A program made the translations under genes and the position numbers. 64,000 bases of DNA from Brachypterus glaber (taxonomy: Eukaryota; Arthropoda; Insecta; Coleoptera; Kateretidae): positions 44,249,794-44,313,793 of the forward strand of contig OY294046.1 of NCBI GenBank assembly GCA_958510825.1, read 5' to 3'. Shown in pieces: positions 21,660 to 32,272 of this stretch; position 1 is the stretch's first letter, and each line of letters opens with the position of its first letter. A model generated the notes under the pieces. The model did not search any database and was not told the DNA's origin. It was given only the letters and a program-made list of their open reading frames with translations.

Positions 21660-21848
21660 TTAAAAAATATAGGTACCTCTTTTAATAATGGTATGTACAT
21701 TTTTCTCTTGCATGTATTTTTGAAATCTTCTATATGCATTTCCATATACATCTCTTGATTTTTGAAGCAGCAAATTATTTGACACCTGTTGTGCCACCTC
21801 TCTTATTTCTGGTGGTGTAGATGATATATTTTCACTATCTGAATCCAT
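21660..21848 (-). CDS. Crypton-like recombinase, N-terminal exon or fragment
   Basis: Starts with ATG at 21848 and reads MDSDSENISS, then EIREVAQQVSNNLLLQKSRD and AYRRFQKYMQEKNVHTIIKR, a helical start of a core-binding domain (A-Y-x-R-F-x-x-Y-x-x-E-K). After HTIIKR comes GTACCT and, 61 bases on, TTTTTTCACAG (about 21610-21621 on the minus strand), which looks like a short insect intron. Splicing there does not restore the FGACSREE frame, and the middle of the protein is missing, so either another splice is used or the copy has a deletion. Same strand and order as the catalytic part at 20983-21603. Confidence 0.6.
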   Translation of the reverse strand: MDSDSENISSTPPEIREVAQQVSNNLLLQKSRDVYGNAYRRFQKYMQEKNVHTIIKRGTYIF

Positions 21849-22241
21849 TTTTCACAACTTTTTTGTCAAAACACTAACCTAATTGAAATATGAATATTCA
21901 AATGTTTTTTTTTTAATTTGATTGCCTAGCAATTTGTTATAGGTAATAAAACAGTAAAAAGAAATACTTTTGACAATTTAAAATTAAATATATTTTAATA
22001 TTTTTTTATAATTAGTCACAATCGAATAAAAAGCGTTACATAATACACGGGCAAAAGTTAAGTTTTGTATTCGTAGGTTTATTACCTACTCAATTGAAAA
22101 ATTTAACTTTTCGCCCTTGTATTATAAATAACTATTTTATTAATGTACCTACAGTTGGATCCAAAAAAAAAACAAGATAGAAAATCTAGTGTAGGTGTAA
22201 ATTGAATAATTGTTTACAAACAATGTATTTGTAAAGTACAT

Positions 22242-22267
22242 AATCAATAAAGGATTTAATTTAATTA
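22242..22267 (+). repeat. LINE 3' tail remnant
   Basis: AATCAATAAAGGATTTAATT followed by TAATTAAG matches the 3' end of the tail at 59831-59860 (AATCAATAAAGGATTCAATT). Probably the only remains of a 5'-truncated LINE insertion. Confidence 0.5.
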
Positions 22268-22295
22268 AGTACATAATTAGAAATTCATCAATTAA

Positions 22296-22587
22296 ATGAT
22301 TAAGAAAGCTCAAGCTATTGGGTTAGTGAAAGCAGGATGTGAGCAAGTAGACTTGGCAAAGTTTAATGATTCGGAGAGTTTTGTTAAGACTGAAGAAAAA
22401 ATGGTACAAAAAGAAACAGTTAAAAGGCGTGCAGGCTCGGAAAGAAAGAAGTGAAAATTTACTTAATTATTTAAGAGAACACCCTTTACGAGACGCGGTG
22501 CAGGTTCTAAACAAAAAAAAAATACTGGGTCGAAAACCACAGCCCGCCGCCGCATCCATAATTCCGAGATTGAAAATTTTTATGTAG
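22296..22587 (+). pseudogene. Tc1-like transposase N-terminal remnant, frameshifted
   Basis: DNA-binding start of a Tc1/mariner-superfamily transposase. In one frame from the ATG at 22296: AQAIGLVKAGCEQVDLAK (first HTH), later VKRRAGSERKK, which corresponds to the usual V-K-x-R-x-G-S-G-R-x-R linker, then a stop. In the neighbouring frame: LRLKKKWYKK and, further on, LLNYLREHPLRDAVQVLN (second HTH region) and GRKPQPAAA (the R-R-P-x-x-K-P-like end of the second HTH). The two frames alternate, showing at least one frameshift each way. No catalytic domain follows; termini not identified. Confidence 0.6.
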
Positions 22588-23473
22588 CAAAAAAAACATT
22601 TTTTAAACGAAAATCATAATTTTCATAAATTATATATTTCATTACTAAAGAGTTCAAAGTTTTACTAAATATTGTGTTTAAATACTTTTATATGATTAAA
22701 TATTCTAAATGTTTTTTCAGTTTACTATTTATTAGGTATATTTGGACCCCGGAGGTAAACGACACCATGTCACAAAAACGTAATTTTTCAGGAGAGTTTT
22801 CGATTCTTTTTTAACATTAAATGCATGTTCTAGGGGCTCTCCATTAATTTTGTAAAAAAGAAGGAATATTAACATAAAAATAACCATCTTGGGGAGACTT
22901 CTTGCTTCTGCAGATCAAGAGCCTCTATATTTGCTAGTTTTCTATTTCTTCCAGCTTCATATACCAGCAGTTATTGTTATTTAACATTATTCGCATTCAC
23001 ACATTATCTGTAATAACTTATTAGAGACTACTAATAAACTTAAAGAAAAACTGAGAATATGTCAAATTATTCTCACCTCTTTCTTAAAATCTTACTTAAA
23101 CTATAAAATAATTAATAAAATTGACATTTTGGCATATTTAAAACTTGCATTTTTTATGGGTCCAACTGTACCCATCGCATCCAAAACACTTTATTGGTGC
23201 CATTTTATCAAAAATTTACTTGACAATTAGTTTTCATTCGTCATGTCGAAAAGGTTTGACTTAAGTCATGTCAGAAAAGCTTGACTTTATCTCGTAATAA
23301 AAAGCAATATTGCCAAGATGTACATTTTTAGTTAATTTTATTAAAATATTTTTTTTTAACAATTACTACTAAATAAACAGTTTAAATTGATTAATTCTCC
23401 ATTTCTTATCATTTTATACCTAAAAACAAACACGTTTAATGTGGCCCAAAATACCCAGTAAAACGATATCCTC
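22588..23473. other. No gene recognised
   Basis: AT-rich sequence without repeats or reading frames I can support. Confidence 0.5.
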
Positions 23474-23645
23474 CTTTAACTGACAAGTAATTACCATGGT
23501 AACTCTTAACTGATAACTTACAATATAAGTGGTTGTGAGGCATGGTACTACCCTTCAAATCACTGCGACCAAGGAGATCTATTGTGAATTAACTGATAAC
23601 TTAATCCGCTAGAAAAATTTTACCTGTACATTGATAAACCCAGCC
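23474..23645. mobile_element. MITE copy related to 9917-10060
   Basis: Shares AACTGACA, TAATTACCATGGTAACTC and the terminus ACATTGATAAACCCAGCCT with the element at 9917-10060. The left terminus is degraded. Confidence 0.45.
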
Positions 23646-23904
23646 TTAGACAGAAAAGATGGCCCACTGTTGATCTACCCACCCTAAAACCTGCCTGTTG
23701 TTCCGCTTGCATGTCTTTGTATAATACAAGTTGTATTTCTTTCTATAACTTATACCAAGAGTTTCAGATTTAAAAGCTTTATACATTGGAAAACTAAATT
23801 TTATACAAAAGATTTTTTATTGATTTTTTGGTCGTGTATTTACAAAGACGTTAAAGGCAGAGCTAAAAAAAACAATACAAAACATTATGAAGATGTGGTT
23901 AATG

Positions 23905-24159
23905 TCATACTTTGTATTTCCACCAGATTTTTTGTTTGTATTTTCCTCGTTCGATTTTCCACTGAGCTTGGTTTTGTCCCCTTTGTACGGATATGGGGGT
24001 ACTTCCTTTATCAACTATGAAGCATTTTTCTCCTAATTTTTCATCACAGTCGTAACATTGTATTTTAAATGCTGGGTATTTATAAAAAAACGTTAATAAT
24101 AAAAAAAATAATACTTTTTTGTGGAACATTTTTAATAAATATATTGAAATTAAAAACAA
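23905..24159 (-). CDS. Possible small secreted or GPI-type Ly6-like exon
   Basis: Minus-strand frame of 84 codons. Either of two ATGs (24159 or the in-frame ATG encoding MFHKKVLFFLLL) gives a hydrophobic leader VLFFLLLTFFYKYPAF, a plausible signal peptide, followed by IQCYDCDEKLGEKCF. A mature N-terminus with [I/L]-x-C-Y-x-C just after the signal peptide is the hallmark of Ly6/three-finger proteins in insects. Beyond VDKGSTP the frame lacks the remaining Cys residues, and an overlapping frame (23817-24014) reads a hydrophobic C-terminal segment IFIMFCIVFFSSAFNVFV, so either an exon ends near VDKGS (GGAAGTACC is a weak donor) or a frameshift has occurred. No second exon was found. Could equally be chance. 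Confidence 0.3.
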   Translation of the reverse strand: MFLISIYLLKMFHKKVLFFLLLTFFYKYPAFKIQCYDCDEKLGEKCFIVDKGSTPISVQRGQNQAQWKIERGKYKQKIWWKYKV

Positions 24160-24403
24160 TTGTTAAATAATAAACTTTTGACGTCAAGGTGACGCTTGAA
24201 CTCTATCTGGTAGGGTCACTCCATTCGGCGGGTTTTTGACAACCGCCGTTGAAGAATAAAAATATATGGGGAGTGTGTAGGGATTTTTTAAAACCCTTTT
24301 ATTCACTTCACTTTCATATATGAATGCTCAGCAAATGAAATGCATCGCTAAAAAAAATTTCATATTTTAAAGAAAGGGGCTATTTGCACGTCCGACATCC
24401 ACT

Positions 24404-24597
24404 AAGCTATTTCCACGTCCAGTATTGTTTTTGGCCGAATTTTAGGGTTTTTAAAGCTTTTATGGTATATTTTTTGTCAGAATTAAATTCTCCTCGTTTA
24501 AATGGAGTGGGGCTACGCCCCCCTATCAAAAACATCAAACAAACGAAAAAACCAAAACAAATAATTAGGTCACGTGACGTTGGACGTGAAAATAGTT
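24404..24597. mobile_element. MITE-like inverted repeat
   Basis: AAGCTATTTCCACGTCCA on the left, TGGACGTGAAAATAGTT on the right. Further copies of the same block in the direct orientation flank it (GGGCTATTTGCACGTCCGA at 24377, GGCTATTTCCACGTCTGA at 24609). Confidence 0.45.
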
Positions 24598-24624
24598 CGT
24601 ATAGAACAGGCTATTTCCACGTCT

Positions 24625-25000
24625 GATCATGAATCCGAAGTCAGATTTTCAAAATTCAAGATGGAGGTCCACAACCAAAACCATGAGATAAGATGGTTTG
24701 ATTTTCTAAAATTTGGTCTGCCATCTTGAATTTTGCAAATCTGACTTCGAATTCGTGATCAGCGACCTCAAAAACCCCTGTAAACGAAATTTGGCCAAAA
24801 TCGGTTGATTTTCGAAAATTGGGACCGCCATATTGGATCCGCCATCTTGAATTTTGCAAATCTGACATCGGATTTGTGACCTCGAAAACCCCCACAAACC
24901 AAATTAGGCATTAATCGGATGATTTTTTTTTTAATTTCGACGATTTCGAGGTTTTAGCTGTCATCTTGGATCCGCCATGTTGCATTTCTCCAATCTACCT
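24625..25000 (-). repeat. Tandem ~125-bp repeat
   Basis: Units contain CCGCCATCTTGAATTTTGCA, AATCTGACTTCGAATTCGTG and GACCTCAAAAACCCC, at about 24720 and 24840, with degenerate units before (24637, partly inverted) and after (24960). The two overlapping minus-strand frames here translate this repeat (RFAKFKMAD-type peptides) and are not genes. Confidence 0.65.
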
Positions 25001-25808
25001 TAAAAACTTTTTGGGGACGTCAAATACCAACAATTTGAGCCCAAAATCAATCGATTCTAACTCCAATTTTTTTTTTCTTACAAGCTTTTTGATTCGAACT
25101 CTCGATTTTTCTCTTGTTTCCAGCCGCCATTTTGAGCCGCCATTTATATTTTTTCGGACGCCACTGACTTCTAAAATGAAGGTGTCATTATTCCAAGTAA
25201 CTCACTTCAAGTTTCAACTAAAAATCTTGTTTCGTTCGTAAGTTATATTAAAAAATGTATCCACAAAATGCCATTTTTGTTAAGCTCTAGTACGGAAACT
25301 ATAAGACAGAGCTTTGTACCCATGGAGACTTTGAATCAGTCAGTTAAGAACTCCAACATACTTCAATTTTAGCAAATTTAACCGAGGGCCATTTCCTATA
25401 ATAAATGTACGTGGTCCTTTAACACCTTAAAAAAAAATAAAAATTAAAAATTATATGTCAAAAAGAAAATTTAATAAGCTTTAAAATGGTATATTACAGA
25501 ATTCCCTCTCCATTTAAAAAATGTTTCCCCTTGCCCCCTGCCTCCATTTCAATGCATTGTACCTTTAAACATGTGAAATATTTTTATTTCATTCATAGAG
25601 GAGCCCTATTGCGTATTTGATGAAAATTATGCAATTTCTGATTATGTTAAACATAATTAGAAATTAATAAGTAATTATTACCTAATATGGAATTATTAGT
25701 CAGAAACGTAATATATTATTGTTCGGCTTAATAATTTAACTAGAATTGTTTCAATATTGCATCGAGTTCATATCAAGACTGCGAATCAAAGCCAGTTGTG
25801 CTAGATAT
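25000..25808. other. No gene recognised
   Basis: AT-rich DNA with CGCCATTTTGAGCCGCCATT near 25125 echoing the preceding tandem repeat; nothing coding. Confidence 0.4.
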
Positions 25809-27026
25809 AAGGTAACGGTCCCATATATCGGACACTTTAGAGCAATTACAGATTTTGATGGTGTGTTAAAATTACATATGAACCTTAATAACTATATAAT
25901 GTATATTTCTAGTATTCAAATTTATTCATTTATCAAAAAAAGTAATCAAATATATATTAATTTTTGATTGTTTTTAATAATAAGTAAAATACAAAAAAAA
26001 GCACGAATGTCCCAAATATCGGACACAGTGTACTAAATATCGGACTAGTTGTGTCCCAATTATCGGACTATGTATAATGAATAAATTAAAAAAATAATTT
26101 ATTAATATAATGCAAATGTATATATTTTTCATTATTTTTTATAAACTTACTTGCTGCAGGTTTTATGACAAAACATTATAAAAATTTTTATTATTATTAT
26201 AGAATACCTATACCACCCCTAGACATTTACTTGACTAATATGTGTCTTTAAAATTAATGAGAGAATTAAAATAACGATTTTATGAACAGAAATGCTTAAT
26301 TGCATGATTATAATTAACTATAGCTGAGATCTACTAAAAAACATTGGCGATATACTTAAATAATCATCCAGATAATATTGCAAGTCCATGGACTTTGCAT
26401 TAATTTATGGTGTCCGATATTTAGGTCTTACAAAATTATAGGGTAGACCCAAATATCGGACAGTTACTAAAAATTCCTTATAAACGGCTTATTTGAAAGA
26501 AAGTGCTAATCCGATAAATGGGTAGAAAAAGCTTTATACTCTCTAGAACCATTGTATATAACATTTGTTTTAAAAAAATATTTCCTTTATTTTATACTGG
26601 AAGTTAAAAATACATCTACATTGCACTATATATCACCATATTAATATAAAAATATCTTAAAAATAACATCAAAAATGGTTTAAATTGGTATAAAAGTGCA
26701 ATATTATGAATAAGAAAGAGTTGGATAGATATTTTAACAATAACTAATGTTAAAAACATATTTTACAGTTAAACGTTGGCTTACTTACTTTGCTTAGAAA
26801 AAAGGCTATATATTTCGTGACTGCTGACACGACTGTTTATTAGTTATTGGAGCTTAAAAAATACGATATAAGTGGTAAATAATACTTACGCTGTGATTCA
26901 AATATGTTCATAATTTCGAATTAAAAATATTTTTTTAATTTTATTGCTTAAATATCTTGTTTATTGTAAAAACGTGAAAAAGTGTCCGATAATTGGGTCG
27001 TGTCCGATATTTGGGACATTTACCTT
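25809..27026. mobile_element. Non-autonomous element with repeated ATCGGACA motif
   Basis: Left end AAGGTAACGGTCCCATATAT then CGGACAC; right end GTGTCCGATATTTGGGAC then ATTTACCTT, inverted. The motif CCCAAATATCGGACA, or its reverse complement, appears at least eight times, at both ends and in the interior (about 26010, 26035, 26055, 26410, 26455, 26985, 27000). The interior is AT-rich, with no transposase. Confidence 0.65.
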
Positions 27027-27141
27027 AGCTGTATTATTGTTGCTATAAGCCATTGCTTAAATGCTTAAATGAAATTATACTGTATATAAATTGTTTATTC
27101 GGAGCATAAAGGTGCTTTACATCCTGTATTGCACGCAGTCA

Positions 27142-27644
27142 AGGCCGTAGCTGTGGGGGGCGGGGATGTTGGGGGATAGTCTCCCACCCATATTAAAGTT
27201 ACATTTTCATTGATTCAAAACAAAAGTTGTATATATTATGGATTCAAAATACAAAAGTTGTATATTTCACGAAAAAAAGTTGCATATTGCAGGGATTCAG
27301 ACAAAAGTTGCAGTAATGCAAAATACAAAAGTGTTGTATGTTTCACGAAAAGGTGAGGACCTTTTTAGTCATCAAAATATTTTAGGGGTAATTTTTTTTA
27401 ACTTGCACAAATTTTCACGGACAAAATTTTTTGGAGGACCTTTTTTTTTCTAGTCATCAAAATTAAAATTTTAATTTTTTTACTTTCACAAATTTTCAGG
27501 GACAAAGCATTTTTTGAGGTAAGGGCCTTATTTTTTTAATCATTAACTTTTTTGTCGAGGAAAAAAGTTGTATTTTTTGGCTAAAACAAATTGTAATTTT
27601 TTACCTTCTCCCCCCTCCCACAAAATCTTCTTCGCTACGGCCCT
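27142..27644. mobile_element. Element with GGCCGTAGC ends
   Basis: AGGCCGTAGCTGTGGGGGG on the left and TTCGCTACGGCCCT on the right are inverted. Inside are direct repeats of ACAAAAGTTGTATAT and TTTCACGAAAA, then TTTTTAGTCATCAAAAT blocks. A related sequence with GGGCCGGACATAAGGGGGG is at 51883-52250 (shared TTTTTTTAGTCATCAA). Confidence 0.45.
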
Positions 27645-27651
27645 AATACCA

Positions 27652-28160
27652 TGCGGTCCAAAAGTCACCCCTCCCCCTCTTAACTTTTGAACGAGTTGAG
27701 ACTTCAAATTTGGAGCACTTATATAAGATAATTTAAACTTTTTTTTCGCATATATTTGATATTTTTTGTTTCCAAAATGTGGACAGGGGGCATGAGGGGA
27801 CATTTTTTAAAAGGGAAGGGTTGTCGTGTGATCATTTTAAATCTTATAAAATTCTCTATTTAACTATACATGTATATTTTTAAATATTTTTTTAAGGTTT
27901 GAATTTTTCAATTTGTTTTTAAGATTTTTTTTTGTAAATTTTTATTTATATCAATAAAAATTAGTTTAAAATTATAATTTGCCATTTTCAACTCCATTTT
28001 AAACTTACAAAAAAATAAAAAATAAATAAAAATTATGTGGTCATATTAGGTTATGAGAATATAAAAGGTTTAAAATGATGTATCACACAACCCTCATTTA
28101 TATTTAAGAAAATGTCCCACCATTTTTAATTTAAAGGTTTTTTTTAAACATTTTTTTTAA
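27652..28160. repeat. Family B long-TIR copy
   Basis: Starts TGCGGTCCAAAAGTCACCCC then CTTAACTTTTGAACGAGTTG, aligning with the family B arm at 801. The right arm is degraded (ATCACACAACCCTC near 28082). No coding. Confidence 0.55.
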
Positions 28161-28180
28161 TTCTAATGTGTTTAGAAAAT

Positions 28181-28410
28181 GCCTGCGGCGCTAAATTTGT
28201 TATTAAAAAGGTGAAACAATTTTAATTAATAAATTATATTCAATCATTTGCATACCCGTATCTTAAAAATGCGAAACCTGAATATTTCCAAAAAATTTGG
28301 CCTGCGGCGCTAAAGATAGTGATTTTGAGTTTTATAAATATTTTTCTTTTTAAATTGTTAGAAAAATACGTGAACTAATAAATTTAAAAAAAAATCGCCT
28401 GCGGCGCTTA
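28181..28410. repeat. Three copies of GCCTGCGGCGCT
   Basis: The 12-mer GCCTGCGGCGCT occurs near 28182, 28301 and 28397 in AT-rich DNA, at spacings of about 120 and 95 bp, with loosely similar sequence between (AAATTTGTT, TAAATTT). Confidence 0.5.
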
Positions 28411-28449
28411 TCTTGTTTACCAGTAGTCTGATATCCCAATATTAAAAAT

Positions 28450-30690
28450 AGATTTTATACAATAATTGCATATGAAATTCTCAAAAATACCATACTAAGG
28501 ATTTCTAAAAAAAAAAATTCCTGGTGAATCCCCCGAGAAAAAAGACTGGCCTTTTTTGGGAATTTAACAAATAAAGTTTTAAAGCCGAATGGCTTCCCCC
28601 CCCCCCCTATCAAAAATCCTTCAGGCGCACCTGCTTCTTAATCAATGATTATACAGTGTTGACTAGCAGCAACATTGAAATCGTCCAGGATTCGATTTAT
28701 TTTATTAGTGTATTTGATTAAATGCGAATAGCAGGATGCCCAGAGTTTTTACCTTTTTTGAATTTTCAAGGTCTTACCCCCAAAGTTGTTTCTTAGGGTT
28801 TGTAGATTACCACCCTATTTTTTCAAAATTAAAAAAAAATCCGGGTGGGAATAGCCGTTTTTTGAAAAAAAAAAAATGTTTTTCCAGGCTTAAAAGCCAT
28901 AGATATTTGATTCTTTATGTAATAATTCTTAAAAAAATTACACGATTTATCTATATTTTTTTTTCAATTTTAATTTCTTTAGGGCACGCGACGAATGAAA
29001 AAATATATTTTTTTGCATAAAAAGGTTTTAGGGTAGTAAAGAAATAACCTTTATCTTTTTTTAGAACGATTTAAACTGAATCGGTCCCTGTTATGACCTT
29101 TTTTATTTAAGGGCCATAAATGGCCCTTAAGATATTTTTTCTTAGCTATTTTTTTCATATATCCTGACCCAAAGGAAAATTGTTACATTCATATTTTTAA
29201 TTGTATTTAAAAAAAATGAAACTCGCTTTTTTTCGCAATTTTTATTTGTCGATAAATAATATTAAACATAATTAAATACTTTTTAACTAAAAAAATATTA
29301 AATATTAAATATTAAATATAAATTTTATAATTAATTAGTGTTAAAAAAAATCAAGAAAACTATTCTATTTTCGCTATTTTCTTTAAACACCCTGCAAGGC
29401 CCTGTATAAAAAAGTTAAAAATATGTGACAACTAGGAATATTATTTAGCAAGAAAAGTATACTATTGCAGATACCACAGCAATATATTTAATTTTCTGTA
29501 TGAAGCACAACATACAATCTTAGAGTGAATTATCTGTTTTTTGAGCTTTTTACTCGTATTTAAAAACAGCACCAAATAAAGTTATAGAGGCGAATTTCTC
29601 AAAATACGAAAGATGATAGGTCAATTCTACAACCAGATTTTAATTTTGGGGATAAAATAGTACAAGAAACTGCCTTATAAATTTTTAGTTATAGTGTCGT
29701 ACTAACCACTGACAGGTCCTAAAGAGTTTTTAACAATGTTTTACAAGGTGCGGCCGTTTCGATTTTATGGTAAAAGGTTCTATGCTCTCCAGACATGACT
29801 ACAATGTGACGTAGTCCATTTTTTTTCGTATTTCTAGTTTAACTTACATTTTTTGGGGGTCACCGTGTAGTAGATATAGTTAATAAACATTTGAGATTCG
29901 TCTTTCCCGAGTAGTAATTTTTTTATATCGTGAGTTGGTGAATTATAATTCACCGAATATATTCGAAACAAAAAAATAATAAACAATAAAGAATAAAATA
30001 TTTTTTTATCAAATACTAAACAACATTAATTTTTTTTTGCAAAATGACCTGCTTTTCAGAATTTCCAATTTTTCTTTGTTCTTGAGATATTTTTAAGTTC
30101 CCTCTCAAAAAATCCACCCGGTATATCTACTTATCTTACCTACCTCTAGATACCTTTATCGGTATAACGGGAGCTCTAATGAGTGCAATAAGGAAGAGCG
30201 AGTTAAAAATTTGCATATTACATTGCTAGATCCGTCACAAAACTTAAATTAACTTGAGAACAATGTACCCAGTGACCGCTTATTTTGACTCTGAAAACCG
30301 AGGGTGGGCCGTAATAAGCATATATATCTAAAATTTTGCGCTTCAGTTCCGGGCAAAGTCCAGGGGTACATGTGTCAACATGTAATATCCATGGTAATTA
30401 GCGACGTCTGTGAGTCCGGTGCCAATTACGAACAAACCTTTAGAATGGAAAGCACAAGGGGATAGAAAATGCATATGGAAAAGAAAATGTCTGTATACTG
30501 CGAAACTTTACCTACTTATATAGAAAAGTTGCTGCTTTATTTCGAATAATTGGGAAATAAGCAGCTAACTTAAGTTAAGGAAAACAGAAACTGTTTTTAT
30601 TATTTTTTTTTTCGTATGCTCAGTACAAGCTATTTGTATACACAATTGTACTATTAATTATTAAAATTTTCAAGCTTTAATCTAGTGGCA
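28450..30690. other. Long non-coding stretch
   Basis: No supportable gene. Contains a C-run at 28593-28605, a small hairpin AAGGGCCATAAATGGCCCTT at 29110-29129, and a less AT-rich unique segment at about 30220-30480 with TAATTA-type sites. The 94-residue frame at 28736-29020 has no recognisable features. Confidence 0.5.
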
Positions 30691-30910
30691 TCATGACAGT
30701 GGTATGCCTTAACCATCTGGTAAGCTTTAAATTCTGACATGCTTCAAACATCTGGCATGGTTTAAACGTCTGGTATCCTCTAAACATCTCGGATACTTTA
30801 ACTATGTGGCATGCTTTAACACTTTGGTATTCTCTAACCGTTTGGCGTGCTTTAACAATCTGGATTTTTTAAACAATCTGGTATGCTTTAACCATCTGAC
30901 ATGCTAATGC

Positions 30911-30958
<48 letters not shown>

Positions 30959-31088
30959 TTTAGCCACTCATCCATTTCCGGATGTAGGCCTCCCCAAGTC
31001 TTCTGCATTCTAATCTGTATTGTGCCTTTATTATCCCAATCCCAATTAAGTGTTTTATGTCGTCTGTCCATCGAGTTTGGGGGCGCCC
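30911..31088 (-). pseudogene. RTE-clade LINE 3' end with (GAT)n tail
   Basis: On the minus strand 31088-30960 encodes 42 residues: GRPQTRWTDDIKHL, then AQYRLECRRLGEAYIRKWMS and a TAA. The G-R-P-x-T-R-W-x-D-D-I and R-x-L-G-E-A-Y motifs are the C-terminus typical of RTE/BovB-type LINE polyproteins. The stop is followed at once by 16 GAT units (30911-30958, CAT on the plus strand), the kind of short-repeat tail RTE elements end with. Strongly 5'-truncated. A possible short duplication ATGCTA flanks it, though the host minisatellite contains similar sequence. Confidence 0.75.
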
Positions 31089-31257
31089 ATATGGGATGCT
31101 ATAAATATCTGGCATGCTTCAAATATTTAGCTTACTTTAACCATTTGGCATTATTTTACCATCCAAAATGCTTTGATCATCTGGTTTATTTTAACCATCT
31201 GGCACGCTTTAAACATCTGATACATTAATCATCTAGCATATACATATTGCAAGAAAT

Positions 31258-32010
31258 GAAGTCCTATCAACTGGTGGTCGGAAATGAGCCCTAAGGGAGC
31301 TACGGCCCTTCAAAGATAATATATTGAATGGGAAATAAAAAAAGCATCAATAAAATTTTAATACTGCAGGGTGATTCTTCACTTAAAACTAAGTAAAAAA
31401 GTATTTTGCACTAAAACACCTAAATTTAATAGTATAGGGGTAATAGCCTTTTAAAAAGTAACGTTTTTGGTAGCACAAAATGTTACTTCCTTTTAGATGC
31501 ATTTTTTTTGAAAACGGTTGCTTCTACAGTGTTACACTAATGACATTTCTTATGTATTTTTACTTAATGGGAACGTTCAAGTATTAAGTAACGCTCCTAG
31601 GGCGGGTGGGGGTCATTTTGGAGTGTTACGCCCATGTTAATGGTATAGGAAAATAGCGTTACAAGGGGGGGGGTCCAAAATGATCAAAATTTGCGTTACG
31701 TAATACTTAAACGTTCCCTATCCATATTTTTTACAAGAAATCCAAAAAAAGTACACATACAAAAATTTGGGGCAAAAATGTGTTAAGTCTAATACATTTT
31801 TCCGTCTAGGGACGCCTCTGGATAAATTCAAAAAAATAAATTAATATAAACTTATTGCCTTTATTAATACTAGTATACATGCAAAAGCTCGTGGCTCTAG
31901 CTTAAAGGGAACCAGAGTTATTAATTAAAAACTTTATTTTATTACAATTTTAAAGGGCCGTAGCTCCCGTAGGGCTCATTTCCGACCACCAGTTGATGGG
32001 ACTTAATTTG
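31258..32010. mobile_element. Inverted-repeat element containing a smaller MITE
   Basis: About 55 bp, CAACTGGTGGTCGGAAATGA then GCCCTAAGGGAGCTACGGCC, at 31270-31313 is inverted at 31955-32000. A fragment of the same sequence (TATCTCCCTTAGGGCTCATT) is at 9247-9266. The MITE at 31568-31719 is nested inside. Confidence 0.5.
31568..31719. mobile_element. ~150-bp MITE, GGGAACGTTCAAGTATTA ends
   Basis: Left GGGAACGTTCAAGTATTAAG then TAACGC; right GCGTTACGTAATACTTAAAC then GTTCCC: inverted over about 27 bp. The centre has a G-run and GTTACG blocks. Same termini as the larger element at 8365-8872. Confidence 0.75.
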
Positions 32011-32272
32011 ATGCAAATGACCTATTGTATAATCCCTTTTAAGGAATAGGTCGAATAACCAATCACCCTGTATATTTTAAAAATCTGGCACGCTTTAATC
32101 ATCTGACATGTTTTAACCATCTGGCATGTTCTAACTATCGGCATGCTTTAAACATTTGCCACGGGTGTTTGTGGTATTATGAGAGAGAGTCAGTAAAGCC
32201 AAAGTAAAGCAAAACTGATTTAAAAAAAGATAGGTACCTAGAATACGGCTTGTTAAAATAAAAAATATATAA

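Larger units (their letters stand above)
30693..32165. repeat. ~21-bp minisatellite in three blocks
   Basis: Degenerate units of the form GGCATGCTTTAACCATCT run through 30693-30910, 31100-31240 and 32070-32165. They were probably one array split by an RTE fragment (30911-31088) and by an inverted-repeat element (31258-32010). Confidence 0.65.

Noticed and set aside
24656..24897. Two overlapping minus-strand proteins with FAKFKMAD-type peptides
   Set aside because: Translations of a ~125-bp tandem repeat; both overlapping frames show the same peptide logic, which is not protein-like selection.
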